From positions 69,501-133,500 of the forward strand of contig JANQAB010000001.1 of the NCBI GenBank assembly GCA_024707265.1: a DNA stretch of 64,000 bases, in the 5' to 3' direction. Below, one piece after another: positions 1 through 9,195 of this stretch. Each line of letters starts with the position of its first letter. Positions within the stretch are counted from its first letter, which is position 1. Both the position numbers and the translations under genes were made by a program. The notes beneath the pieces are model-generated. The model did not search any database. It saw only the letters and a program-made list of their open reading frames with translations, and was not told the origin of the DNA. Source of the stretch: Sporocytophaga sp. Its GTDB lineage: Bacteria > Bacteroidota > Bacteroidia > Cytophagales > Cytophagaceae.

Positions 1-221
1 ACTGTATCATAATTAAAACTATTAGTGAGAGCAAAAACTTTTGCTTCCTTGTCACTCCACTTAAGAAAATACCCCTTCTCACCATGAATATCTCTGAACA
101 AATAATCATAAATAACATAACCTTCAAAGCCATGTAAAGCCCGTATGAGCAAAACACGGCTATCTATCCGGGTAGGATTGGGGAAATAATCAAGTCCCTG
201 TTTTAGTTTAGCGCCTGCCAT
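1..221 (-). CDS. DUF4373 (Lin1244/Lin1753-like N-terminal) domain protein, partial
   Basis: The reverse strand from an ATG at 221 is open to the window edge (73 codons), so the C-terminus is missing. It begins MAGAKLKQGLDYFPNPTR, followed by RALHGFEGYVIYDYLF. This is the 'GLDYFP ... ALYGxxGYaiYf' pattern of the DUF4373 domain, found at the N-terminus of phage- and element-borne replication/primosome-like proteins. That assignment comes from pattern memory and not from a search. The start overlaps the 3' end of the upstream ORF by 14 bases, suggesting translational coupling. Together with the excisionase-like gene at 729-1037 it suggests a mobile-element module. Cellular role unknown. Confidence 0.6.
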   Translation of the reverse strand, partial: MAGAKLKQGLDYFPNPTRIDSRVLLIRALHGFEGYVIYDYLFRDIHGEKGYFLKWSDKEAKVFALTNSFNYDT

Positions 222-627
222 AAATCTGGGATTTTGTATTTGAACTTACTTTGGTAAATCTTTTGGATCTGCTGGTAGATTTGTTGAACCAGGTTTTACA
301 GCCTGGAAACCTTAAATGAAATTTCATTAAGGCGTGATCTGCTCTGCCAATTATATTCAAATAGTATTCTTGGAGAATATGATCTGTACTTGATATTTTT
401 TGAAGAGCTGTTAAGCTTGAAAAGGCATGGCCCTTAAGAAGGGAAAGAGAGTATTTAATAATTTGAAGTTCATCAAATGTCCGGATTTTATTACTGGAAT
501 ATCTTCCTTTGTAAATTAGCTTAGGACATGTTATGCAAAATCGAATTCTTTTTATACTCATATTTTTATAAATAATAAAGACATGAGAATTCCAGCTATA
601 TGAAAAACATATAGTAGGAATGCTCAT
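208..627 (-). CDS. hypothetical basic protein
   Basis: A 139-codon ORF, rich in Lys, Arg and Ser, just upstream of the DUF4373-like gene and overlapping its start by 14 bases. I recognise no domain. An internal ATG at 560 (MSIKRIRFCITCPKLIYKG) may be the true start. The region 5' of it encodes an unconvincing Cys/aromatic-rich stretch. The overlap and shared strand support a coupled pair with the next gene, but coding potential is only moderate. Confidence 0.35.
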   Translation of the reverse strand: MSIPTICFSYSWNSHVFIIYKNMSIKRIRFCITCPKLIYKGRYSSNKIRTFDELQIIKYSLSLLKGHAFSSLTALQKISSTDHILQEYYLNIIGRADHALMKFHLRFPGCKTWFNKSTSRSKRFTKVSSNTKSQIYGRR

Positions 628-640
628 AAATATGTTTTTG

Positions 641-670
641 AAAAAAGCCGGTCAGAGATCACTGACCGGC
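641..670 (-). terminator. Rho-independent terminator of the HTH gene
   Basis: A perfect 9-bp inverted repeat (GCCGGTCAG / CTGACCGGC, 6-nt loop) at 647-670. On the minus strand it is followed by a run of six T. It lies 59 bp downstream of the stop of the minus-strand gene at 729-1037. Confidence 0.8.
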
Positions 671-728
671 AAACACAACACATAACTACATGCGCACAAG
701 CGCAGGCAAGTATTTATAAAGGCCGGGA

Positions 729-1037
729 CTAAAATGTATTTTTAGTATGCCTGTTTAGAAAATCATTTATGCTTTTTCTGGAATAGTGAATTGTTCTTCC
801 ATGCTGACTGAAAAGAATTTCTCCGTTATCACGCAAACTCTGAAGCTTTGACTTTTTAACGTTAAGCAGACGCATAGCGTCTTTTGCATCTATCCACTCT
901 TCTTGTTTGGGAGCATCAGATAGTCCTAATTCTTTAATATGAACAAAGAAATCCTCCTGAGTCTCTTTTCGGACTTTTAATGAAACCCTTTCTAGTATTT
1001 TTTCCAACTCCTCTTTCGTTAAAACAATTACTTCCAT
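729..1037 (-). CDS. helix-turn-helix DNA-binding protein (excisionase-like)
   Basis: A 102-aa protein. Residues 1-45 are charged and helical. Residues 47-95 (EEWIDAKDAMRLLNVKKSKL ... GEILFSQHGRTIHYSR) match the HTH_17/excisionase pattern common in Bacteroidota conjugative and mobilisable elements: 'ak-eAm-lLnvskstl-rlR-nGeI-fs-iGr-i-Yrksdi'. Such proteins regulate integration, excision or neighbouring mobile genes. It stands alone with its own terminator (641-670). No integrase lies next to it in this window, so its partner would be to the left. Confidence 0.7.
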   Translation of the reverse strand: MEVIVLTKEELEKILERVSLKVRKETQEDFFVHIKELGLSDAPKQEEWIDAKDAMRLLNVKKSKLQSLRDNGEILFSQHGRTIHYSRKSINDFLNRHTKNTF

Positions 1038-1353
1038 AAAATTAAAAATGTGTTTTAATGAGTATAAAAAAATTAAAATCTAAACGTCAGGTATGGATCA
1101 TTTATTTACATACAGGACCTATTAATAATTGATTGATGTAAAGTAAAATATTTTAAAAATAACATTCCAGCCCAAAATATATCATAGACTTTTAAGTCAC
1201 AGTGTGGGGTTGAAAGGCTCTCTTACGACTTAAACAATCTCCAATAGTCTCAAATAACATCAAAGAATGAATTGATTTAAATCAATAAGATTTTTTACAT
1301 TCCTTTTTTATCTTGTTTAAAGCCATAAAAATTTTCAGTTACGCTCAAACAGG
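1038..1353. other. intergenic, AT-rich, no gene seen
   Basis: 316 bp between two minus-strand genes. I see no ORF, RNA gene or strong hairpin. The part next to 1037 should carry the promoter of the HTH gene, but I could not identify a convincing TTTG/TAnnTTTG pair. Confidence 0.4.
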
Positions 1354-1869
1354 TTAAATTTTTTTTTCATTGCTGAAAATTATCTCAATGCCAATATTGT
1401 CACTTATGCCTGATTCTAAGTTTGTTTTGAATGATTTAAGCTTATTAAAGATAGTTTCAATGCTTAGATTGATACTAAAATTATTTTTAATAAATTCTGC
1501 TAGTTTCCTGTTTGACTCATCAAGTAATGGTGTGTCATTGTCTCCAAGAGTATTATTTTTAAGCTTATAAAAAATGTAAATCAGAGTATCCGGATCACCA
1601 GACCAGTTTAGACGTTCATTCATACTTAATAGACTGCCATTTTCTTTCCTGGCCTTATTTAGTTGGTGGATATGCGAATGGAGTTTCCTTATTACAAGTG
1701 CTGAACTACCTGAAATGGTTTCCCGGCCAATGCCAAGGTCATTTCTGATTGCTATGATAGCTTCTTCCAGAAAACTAATCTTACTAGCAAAATTTTCAAT
1801 TGTACTCGCTTTTGATCTGATAGATCTAACACTCCATTTTCCGTTGGATTTGCATTCTTTAATATCCAT
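1354..1869 (-). CDS. hypothetical protein, all-helical (possibly RteC-like)
   Basis: 171 aa, mostly helical. The pattern LNWSGDPDTLIYIFYKLKNN ... KLAEFIKNNFSINLS resembles the C-terminal part of RteC-type proteins of Bacteroidota elements, where a WxGxxxxLiyLfy segment is followed by a cold-shock-like 'F...dls..t....' segment. The similarity is weak and I would not name it on this alone. A monocistronic transcript is likely: nothing is close upstream, and a divergent gene starts at about 2062. Confidence 0.5.
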   Translation of the reverse strand: MDIKECKSNGKWSVRSIRSKASTIENFASKISFLEEAIIAIRNDLGIGRETISGSSALVIRKLHSHIHQLNKARKENGSLLSMNERLNWSGDPDTLIYIFYKLKNNTLGDNDTPLLDESNRKLAEFIKNNFSINLSIETIFNKLKSFKTNLESGISDNIGIEIIFSNEKKI

Positions 1870-2061
1870 GAGCTGACTCCCTTTAATTAATTAAAAAATT
1901 GATTGAATTGTAACTGATAACTCCTAAGCAAAAACTATTCAAATCATTATTTACGATTTACGGCAAATAAAATTGAACAATGTGATGGAAATGTATAAAA
2001 AAAGGAGAATAGAAATCAATAACCACTATTGGTAATAAATGAGATAAGAATTATCTTGGTA

Positions 2062-2976
2062 ATGCCAATTATTTTATCATACCAAGATGAAATAAACAGC
2101 ATAAGATCACCTCATTCAATTACATTTAATCTATTTATGGAAACGAATATTAAAGATTTTATTAACTGGATATACAAGGAAGCACTTATTAAAGGGGGAT
2201 ATGAAAATAAAATAAAATTGCCTGGAGAATATGTATCTGAACATTATAATATAATCAAAAGATTTACTTTCAAATTTGATAAAATTGCAAAGAATGAATT
2301 AGATGGGGCACCAATCGAATTTGTTGCCAATGTTGCAAAAAAGTATTTCATTTTATTGATAAAATCACCATTAGTATTTGAAGGTGATAGTAATGAATTT
2401 AAAATTTATGAAACTCAATATGATTCGTTAAATGACATATTGAATTGGTTATTTATTGACGGACTTCGAAAGTCGATTGACATCTATAAAGAACATCAGT
2501 TAATTTATATGGCATTACATGATCATGGAAAAACTATACCAGAACTAGAAGAAGAAACACTATATGGGCCTAATTTTTTTAAAGATAATTATATGCCTAA
2601 AATTTTCGATGTTTACAAACTCGTTATGACATATACAACAACTGAGAGAAGGGTCGGGAAAGACGATATATCGAAAACAACTACAACTATAAAATATATC
2701 ATCTATAATTCTAGCTATTTAATATTTAAGGACGAATATCTATACAGTTTAATCCCAAACACCACCATTTCGATTGAATCAGATTATACTTACGGTTTCT
2801 CAAGTAAACCTTACTATTCTTATAGAATCAATTTAGATCAAACTTTAACAGACAAATTTCATAACCAGTATGATATTTATAAACATTATGAACATCAAAT
2901 TAAAAGCGGAAGGGTAATAAAAAAGGAAGATGATGAGAATTTGATAAAATATATTAAAAGCCTAAACATATCTTAA
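2062..2976 (+). CDS. hypothetical protein
   Basis: About 304 aa from the ATG at 2062. The frame is open back to a TTG at 2029. The ATG is preferred because residues upstream (VINEIRIILV) look non-native, though AAAGGAGA at about 2001-2008 would sit better upstream of 2029. The protein is acidic and aromatic-rich with no signal peptide or membrane span. A Thr-rich segment (KTTTTIKYIIYNSS) lies near the middle. No family recognised. It converges with the next gene across a long hairpin (2991-3039). Confidence 0.5.
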   Translation: MPIILSYQDEINSIRSPHSITFNLFMETNIKDFINWIYKEALIKGGYENKIKLPGEYVSEHYNIIKRFTFKFDKIAKNELDGAPIEFVANVAKKYFILLIKSPLVFEGDSNEFKIYETQYDSLNDILNWLFIDGLRKSIDIYKEHQLIYMALHDHGKTIPELEEETLYGPNFFKDNYMPKIFDVYKLVMTYTTTERRVGKDDISKTTTTIKYIIYNSSYLIFKDEYLYSLIPNTTISIESDYTYGFSSKPYYSYRINLDQTLTDKFHNQYDIYKHYEHQIKSGRVIKKEDDENLIKYIKSLNIS

Positions 2977-2990
2977 AAAAACAAACCAGC

Positions 2991-3039
2991 TTCGGTAGAG
3001 GATTGAGAGCAGAAAAAAATCAATCCTAACTTTACTGAA
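2991..3039. terminator. bidirectional hairpin between convergent genes
   Basis: An AGGATTGA / TCAATCCT 8-bp stem extended outward by TTCGGTA / TTACTGAA-type pairing, with an A-rich 13-nt loop. It lies exactly between the stops of the plus-strand gene ending at 2976 and the minus-strand gene ending at 3041. Probable shared terminator. Confidence 0.5.
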
Positions 3040-3040
3040 A

Positions 3041-3829
3041 TTAGAAATGGAAATCAAAAGTCCAGATAGAATCTACATCATCTGGTTTATTTAAAGTTGG
3101 AATGTTAAATTTATAAACTTCATTTAAATAAGTTCGAGCTAAAGATATTATAGTGTAAATCGCGTCCTTTAAGGTTATACTTTTTTGAGGTTTACTCCAA
3201 CCAACTTCGCCATGTCTCGCATTTATCCCAAGCAAACCAAAATTATTTGCCATTCCGGTAAATGCTTTAACATTATCTTCAACGTTTGTCATTTTGATGA
3301 TATCTATCTTTTTTAATCCTGAATAGTATTTTAATGTATCTAAAATACTATAAAGATTAATCCAAGAGGAGCCTGTGCCAAATTGTAATAATAAAGCTAA
3401 AATATCTTTATTAGTTTTTGATAAGAAAATTAATTGTGAGGTAATATCAGTTGACATTTTTGTTTCAATGCTACTATAAGGAAACATTGGTATAGTCGGC
3501 TCAATATTATTAGGGGTTATCCTTTCACTTCCCTTGTATAAATTTGACAATCTAAAAAAATAGGAAGGTTTATTTGGATCGTCAAAGTATCCCAAAAGTA
3601 TAGCATTTACACCTAAATATATTCTTCTTAAACTTTCACCTCTGCTCCAAATTACTATTGGATCATCTAATTCATTTAAATGTATCGACGAGAATTGCAG
3701 TTGCGTGTCTTTTCCATCCTCTTCATCACGGAGTAAAGAAATTTCCTCTCCGAGAATAGAAGTTGAATCATCAAGCAGTATAGGATTACTTGTTGGATCA
3801 ATTGTAAAAAGGAATTTGTATTTTTCCAT
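3041..3829 (-). CDS. hypothetical protein with C-terminal ARHG motif (HEPN-like candidate)
   Basis: 262 aa, soluble, no signal peptide. The C-terminal third contains TGMANNFGLLGINARHG followed by KPQKSITLKDAIYTIISLAR. This matches the 'ANN...G..ARHG......P.M.l.EA...i..ll..wl' pattern at the end of many prokaryotic proteins of defence or host-takeover contexts, often read as a HEPN-type helical domain. The N-terminal 160 residues are beta-rich and unrecognised. The position beside SUKH and TIR-like genes supports a defence-island setting. A HEPN RNase assignment is inference only; the RxxxxH motif of active HEPN RNases is not evident. Confidence 0.5.
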   Translation of the reverse strand: MEKYKFLFTIDPTSNPILLDDSTSILGEEISLLRDEEDGKDTQLQFSSIHLNELDDPIVIWSRGESLRRIYLGVNAILLGYFDDPNKPSYFFRLSNLYKGSERITPNNIEPTIPMFPYSSIETKMSTDITSQLIFLSKTNKDILALLLQFGTGSSWINLYSILDTLKYYSGLKKIDIIKMTNVEDNVKAFTGMANNFGLLGINARHGEVGWSKPQKSITLKDAIYTIISLARTYLNEVYKFNIPTLNKPDDVDSIWTFDFHF

Positions 3830-3966
3830 AAACGAAAAAAGTTCTTATTTATATATATAACTGTTTTCCCATAAAGACATGGTGGAATACCAAAATTAAT
3901 AAAAATTCATCTACTAGGCCCTAATCATATTTAACTTTGTTATTGGAGGTAGACTTTCTCATCCTA

Positions 3967-4929
3967 TTATGTGATAGAATCAAATGTTAATTTTAATCTA
4001 TTTAACTCTTCATAATTATCTTTATTAAATGGCACTAGCAAAAAATCCCAATTAGATTGAGATAAAAACGGTTCCAGCTTTTCTTCAATGAGAATCCTTA
4101 AATAGTTGGAATTGTCTTGAAAAGAATCTCCACCAATTCTTAAGTCAATCTCAAGTATATAATTAAATTCATTGTTATTCTGGAAAAGTGAGGTATTGCT
4201 TAAAAATTGATTCGGTGTTATTACCACGTAAGATGAAAGACTTGAATTGAGGTTTAATATAACAGAAAACCACTTTTCAAAATTGTACCACCCAAACCTG
4301 TCATCAGTTTTAAGATTTAGCTTGGAATCAAATGTATTATTGAAAACTTCTGCAATCTTATCAATTGATTCTTCAGATTTTAATCCAATATAGAATGAGG
4401 TTGACTCATATCCGTAATAGACCAAATTATCTATTAATTCATTGTACGATTTCAATCGGAATTTCTCTTCAAAACCGTTTTCAGCACACTCCAATTCAAA
4501 ATAGACAATTTCCGGAGCTTCATATTCCGCTTCAACATTATAACCATAATCAAAGCATAGCATCGTATGCCCATCCATATGGGAAAGAATTGGAAGTCTA
4601 TTTAAATTAAGAAATCCAGATTCTGATAATTTATCAAGTTCTTCTTTATCCATATACTCTTGAAGAACATCTTTAAGCGTTTTATAGCCTTTATTATTTT
4701 TAATAGGATCAAAAGTGGAGCCATTGTATAAAAGTTCACTTACTTCCCCATTTAGAATTAAAGCACGTTTCCATAAAAAACCTCCATTTTGCATTTTCAT
4801 GTGTTCTCTATAAAGAAGAGGAAACTTAAACCCAATTTCAATTTCCTTTTGAACTATTTGTTCTTCTGTTCTTCCAACACTTTCTTCATTAAATCCTTTT
4901 GCAGGTTGTTTCCAAATATTTTCTATCAT
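3967..4929 (-). CDS. SMI1/KNR4 (SUKH superfamily) protein
   Basis: 320 aa. The N-terminal half carries the SUKH signature: a helix with TEEQIVQKEIEIGFKFPLL, then YREHMKMQNGGFLW, a loop with 'ILSHMDGHTMLCFDYG', and an acidic strand with 'PEIVYFELECAENGFEEKF'. SUKH proteins are mostly immunity proteins against nuclease or deaminase toxins, or regulatory adaptors. The C-terminal 130 residues are not part of the core fold and I cannot assign them. No cognate toxin gene lies next to it, so an orphan or preventive immunity role is possible (inference). Confidence 0.8.
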   Translation of the reverse strand: MIENIWKQPAKGFNEESVGRTEEQIVQKEIEIGFKFPLLYREHMKMQNGGFLWKRALILNGEVSELLYNGSTFDPIKNNKGYKTLKDVLQEYMDKEELDKLSESGFLNLNRLPILSHMDGHTMLCFDYGYNVEAEYEAPEIVYFELECAENGFEEKFRLKSYNELIDNLVYYGYESTSFYIGLKSEESIDKIAEVFNNTFDSKLNLKTDDRFGWYNFEKWFSVILNLNSSLSSYVVITPNQFLSNTSLFQNNNEFNYILEIDLRIGGDSFQDNSNYLRILIEEKLEPFLSQSNWDFLLVPFNKDNYEELNRLKLTFDSIT

Positions 4930-5007
4930 GTGAGAATTTTAAGTTGCCGAAAGTCTAAAGAAAAGAAATTTGACATAACTAATTAACCAAATGACAATGA
5001 TGCCAAT

Positions 5008-5718
5008 TTATTTAGGTGAAATGACAACTTTGAATTTTTCACTTCGAAATGCACCAGTATTAAATCCTACAACTTTACCAGGAAGGCACTTTGGTGTCCA
5101 TACAACATTTTGGCCATCCATTTGAAATAGAGAAGTATTGACAATATCTCCAAATGGATGTAAAATTTCAAATTCATCGTAACTGGAATCTACAGGCCCT
5201 ACTTCAACTTCTATTCTAGGAGGAATTTTATTTTTAATTTTATTTATCTGATTTTTTATTTCTGTAACTGCAGGACTAATTGCTGCAATTAAGTTTTTAT
5301 CAGACCTATCAGGATTATATACCGCCATTGTTAACCCTTTTAAATCAGATGGCAAATGTTGGTTTGAATTTCTAGGCTGTATTGCAAAGACTCTTTCTTT
5401 ACCAATAATACCTATTGATAAACCGAACTCAAATAATACATTATCTCTAACAGTTTTCTGTTCTTCCGTTCTTATAATAGAAACATCATCAGGTGTAAAT
5501 ACAAATATCGCAAAGTCCGAAGAACTAAATTGTTGAATTAAATCATCTAGTGTATAAGAACTAAAATTAAAAATGCCTTGGGTCCATACCGTTGGTTCAG
5601 AACAATAATCTAAAGCGACTTGTATTGAATTAGCAATATCAAGTGCTTCCCTCGAACTGCCTATAAAAATTCTTGGTAATTTATCGTTCTCTGGTTGGTT
5701 TATTGTTAAAGTTGCCAT
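5008..5718 (-). CDS. TIR-like nucleotide-binding protein (Cap12/Pycsar-type TIR, PF10137-like)
   Basis: 236 aa. Residues 15-150 fit the predicted nucleotide-binding TIR-like family: PRIFIGSSREALDIANSIQ (strand A and first helix), VWTQGIFNFSSYTLDDL, SDFAIFVFTPDD, then RDNVLFEFGLSIG, where E97 is the conserved catalytic-type glutamate, and SDLKGLTMAVY. Members of this family act as NAD(P)+-cleaving effectors in CBASS, Pycsar and related abortive-infection systems. Residues about 165-236 form a short beta-rich domain I do not recognise. It is not a STING domain. No cyclase gene is next to it, so the trigger is unknown. It follows the GmrSD-like gene on the same strand after 176 bp. Confidence 0.75.
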   Translation of the reverse strand: MATLTINQPENDKLPRIFIGSSREALDIANSIQVALDYCSEPTVWTQGIFNFSSYTLDDLIQQFSSSDFAIFVFTPDDVSIIRTEEQKTVRDNVLFEFGLSIGIIGKERVFAIQPRNSNQHLPSDLKGLTMAVYNPDRSDKNLIAAISPAVTEIKNQINKIKNKIPPRIEVEVGPVDSSYDEFEILHPFGDIVNTSLFQMDGQNVVWTPKCLPGKVVGFNTGAFRSEKFKVVISPK

Positions 5719-5894
5719 TTTTGAAAATTAAATTTTTACTTGATTTATAAACATATATAAAAAATGCGGCATATTAAACACTGCACTTGAAAATTATCAT
5801 CATCCCCCATGATAAAAATACCTGATAATAGCGGTTATGCAATTGTTCAGTAAATTAGTACTAGAAATTCTTATCTTACTAAGTAAACCGATTA

Positions 5895-7648
5895 TCAAGG
5901 TTGTAATTCTATCTTCTTTGGCAACTCAAATTTTAATATCTCTTCAATCTCAGTTATAAACCAAGCTCCTCTATCTTTAATTTCCTCTGAAGTCCATTGG
6001 ACAAATTCTCCTTTGCAAAAATCATCAACAATTTTCTGAGAGATCCGGAAAGAAGTAATTCCATCCTTCTTATTGTTGTCTTTGCCAAACCCTTGATAAA
6101 TTTGCATTTTATCATCAAATGAATAATTCTTTGCTTCGATATTTTTTTTAGAGTATAGCAAAGTCAGGTTGCCAGCAGTGTGTAATAATTTTTGGCCTAT
6201 TTCTTTATTAAAATAATTCCATTCTTCACGACTTGTAAAAGACTGAGGAAGTATATGCTCTAATTGTAAATGCTTATCAATTCCATAAAATGTGGAAAAA
6301 GACTCTTCCATATGATTATATTCAATCATCAAAAACAAAGCCTTAGCCCAGGGTTCGTAATAAATATTACCATAAATATTCTGATTTACAGAACCAATAA
6401 TTTTATCACTGATTATTTTTTCATCCAGAATAGTATTGATTTCGGTAAGAGTTTTCTTATCCTTTATTGCTCCAATAAGATTAAAGGAAGTTTGTTTTAC
6501 TGCAGTTAATGTTTTACCAGCAATCCAGTATAGATAATAAAATCTTCTGAGTGAAAACTTTAATCCTTCTATGTCTGAATATCCAGAATGTAAAGCAGTA
6601 AGCATAATCGTCTTCCAATAAGTAGCCCAAGGTAAATACCACATAGAATATATAACCTTATCACCAGCTTCTTCAAATAGCACATCTTTATATTGCTTCA
6701 CGAATGATTTAAAATCATTGATTATAAGATTTGAATCTTTCCCCTTAAATTCTGCCTCCAATTCATCAACTAATGATTTTTTAGGATTTCTACCAATTAG
6801 GTAATATTGGTAAAAAGTGAATAATTCAGTTAGGCTGACATCCAAATCTTCCGTTAATGATTCAATATATTGCCATTCAGAAATAAATTGATTGTGTTTA
6901 AAGTCATCTTTAATATTCGCAAGTAGAATACTTTTTAACAGATCACTCGATGAAAGATCTAAGCCTCTATCATTTAAAACTTGAAAAAGCTTAATCGCAA
7001 ATGCTCTGTTAGAAGAGGTGATTTTAATAATTTTCACTTGATTGAAAAGATAATTTATAAAGTCACCAGCAACTCGCTCACCTAGTGAAATTAATTTATC
7101 ATGAAAAATAAAAGCAGTATTAATAAATCGGTATTTAGGTGAACTATCAATCTCCCATTTTGTAGGTTTTCGAAGACTAGAAAAGTCAGTGTTATTAAAA
7201 ATTATGCTTTCAAAATCATTTTGATGATTGGCATGAGTGTGCAATCTAAGTCTGCTCACCTCATTGGTGTTCATAATACAGCTATTAATTTTCCCTATTC
7301 TGACCACATTTGGATTTTCACCTGGATCTATTTCTCTATTGATATTTGGATAAACGGTTCTTAAGACATTAAATAATATTATCAAAGTTGTTAGTCTTTG
7401 TTGCCCATCAACAATGTCCTCAAATGAACTATCTGGCACAACAATTAGAGAACCTAAAAAATAATTGGAATCAACTTCTTTACTTTCTTGATTATTCTGA
7501 AAGGCTGTATTTATATCATCCCATAACTTTTCAACATGTTCATCCTTCCAGCTATAAGGGCGTTGATATACGGAATCTTATACAATGGGTCACCATTTGT
7601 AAAAACTTGGCTGATTGTCAAACTTAAAGGAGTAAAAATATCGGTCAT
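5895..7648 (-). pseudogene. GmrSD/DUF262-DUF1524 type IV restriction-like protein, frameshifted
   Basis: A 514-codon ORF (5895-7439) contains VDGQQRLTTLIIL, the DUF262 nucleotide-handling motif, and near the end LEHILPQS ... GNLTLL ... N, the DUF1524/GmrD HNH nuclease motif. The missing N-terminus lies upstream: an ATG at 7648 begins MTDIFTPLSLTISQV and reaches YKIP. The conserved YQRPYSWKDEHVEKLWDD then continues in another frame. One base is missing at about 7566-7571, just before the YQRPYSW motif. Adding one base gives a continuous 584-aa protein, a normal length for the family. GmrSD enzymes use NTP to cut modified phage DNA. As sequenced it is inactive unless this is an assembly error. 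It is the last gene of a set with the PLD and ParB-like genes. Confidence 0.85.
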
Positions 7649-7712
7649 AAAATATCATTTAATTTTAAATAAATTTTCTTTATAGAGAGCGATCAAAGTG
7701 GACTATGAATTT

Positions 7713-8434
7713 CTACATTCCATGAATTTCTTTTGCCTTTTTCCAATTCTTCTTTAAAATCGGTTTACTGACACTGGTTTCTCCATTTGAAAGTTCTCCT
7801 GAAAAATGACAATACTTCTCAGCATATTCGGCATCTGCAAATTCGTTCCATTTTTTATACGCATCATAACATAAGGGTTTTTCAACATTGAAAGGAATCT
7901 GGATTCCTGTTCTTATGCAGAATCCCATTAATTTTTCAGATGAGATAGTATTTTTTTCTTTTCAACCTTTTCTTGACTATCAGGGGAAATCTTTTGGACT
8001 GTAACTTTTATTTCTTCTGATATTCTTAAAAGCCTCTCAACCTCACCATAAGCTTCATTATATAAATCTGTATCTTCAGACTTGGTTATTAGGATTCCCA
8101 TCTCATTGTTGTTGATTTGAGAAAATTCATAAAGGTTCATAGAAGTAATAATCGCCTCAGATTCATTTATATAACATTTTGCATGTAGATTCTTACAAAT
8201 GCTCGTTCTTATTCCTATTTGTTTTTCTAGCCAATTGTTTTCGTCCGGCTGAAGCTTATTATCACGATATATTATCCTAATATCCCTTTTTAAAAGATTA
8301 AGGTTTTCAATATGCTCTTTTATTCTCTCATTAAATTGAAGATACGGACTAACTAAGAATAACTTTTCTTTGGTGCCTTTTATTAAAACTTCAAGATGAT
8401 AAGAAATACCTGTAGTATTTAAGAATTTTGCCAT
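7713..8434 (-). pseudogene. PLD-family nuclease/phosphodiesterase with C-terminal Cys domain, split by a frameshift
   Basis: Two ORFs (7928-8434 and 7713-7928) meet at TAATG. The first, 168 aa, has a single HKD-type motif: NLHAKCYINESEAIITSMN, with H84, K86 and N100, but N/E where the usual Asp sits. One motif implies a homodimer. The second, 71 aa, starts MGFCIRTGIQIPFN and contains EKYCHFSGE. It resembles the Cys-rich tail (CIRCG-IPFNPEKPLC ... YCHxCG) normally fused to such PLD proteins, but with several Cys lost. Adding one A to the A5 run before the junction gives ...HLKKLMGFCIRTG and a 240-aa protein. A real split with TAATG coupling remains possible. It overlaps the upstream ParB-like gene by 16 bp, so they are co-transcribed. 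Confidence 0.7.
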
Positions 8435-9183
8435 ATAAATATTTGTGTAAATAAATTTCGTTTGTATTTAAAAATCGTAAGTTCAATACTAAGTTTTTTC
8501 AGGTCAGCTAGTGTATATTCTTTTTTCTTTTTCTCTTCAAGTGGATTTAATAACTTGAGAAAGCTTGCCTTCAAGAAATTTATGCGCTTAATTTTTAGCT
8601 TGTTATAATAATTTACAAACGAAAATATAGCTTCCCTACTTTTTAGGTCTATTCTATATTTGAAAAAGTGTATTTCCCAATATGGATCTTCTTTGCAATA
8701 AGTATCCTTATTTTCTAATTGGTTAACTATCCTAAAGCCCTCTGCTATTAAAGAATTATAAGCTTCAAATAATTCATGATCAAAAAAATGTTCAGTTACA
8801 ATTCCACGTATAGTTTCTCGTCCAATGAATTTTGAGATACAAGATCTATGATTACCTTCCCCAATATAAAAATCATCACCATACTTATGGTAAGAAGGTT
8901 CATGGACATCTGGCTTTTGGTCTAAAACATAATTAAATTCTTCAATAGAAATATCAAAACGACTTTCGTGTTTTAACCCATTGAACATTTGAATCCATAT
9001 TTTACCCTCATAATCAGGATGAGTTGTTCCCTTTATTTTAGTGACTGGAACAATGTACGAAGAATGTTCAATAGAATCTTTGGAGTAATAAAATGATCGG
9101 TTTTTTATCTCGGATACAGATTTAACCTTTTCATAAGCCCAACATGGAAGCCTTTCTTCCTTTAAAAATCTAGCTTTAAGCAT
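8419..9183 (-). CDS. ParB/sulfiredoxin-like hypothetical protein
   Basis: 254 aa. The motif DDFYIGEGNHRSCISKFIG at about residues 105-123 is like the 'GNHRl...' nucleotide-binding box of ParB/Srx-fold proteins, which in accessory regions can be NTPases or nucleases. The N-terminal part (RFLKEERLPCWAYEKV) and the basic helical C-terminal 90 residues (NPLEEKKKKEYTLADLKKLS) are unassigned. It is the first gene of a probable operon with the PLD and GmrSD-like genes (16-bp overlap, then 64 bp). The function is not established; a role in a multi-gene defence unit is inference from context. Confidence 0.5.
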   Translation of the reverse strand: MLKARFLKEERLPCWAYEKVKSVSEIKNRSFYYSKDSIEHSSYIVPVTKIKGTTHPDYEGKIWIQMFNGLKHESRFDISIEEFNYVLDQKPDVHEPSYHKYGDDFYIGEGNHRSCISKFIGRETIRGIVTEHFFDHELFEAYNSLIAEGFRIVNQLENKDTYCKEDPYWEIHFFKYRIDLKSREAIFSFVNYYNKLKIKRINFLKASFLKLLNPLEEKKKKEYTLADLKKLSIELTIFKYKRNLFTQIFIWQNS

Positions 9184-9195
9184 AAATATTTAGGT

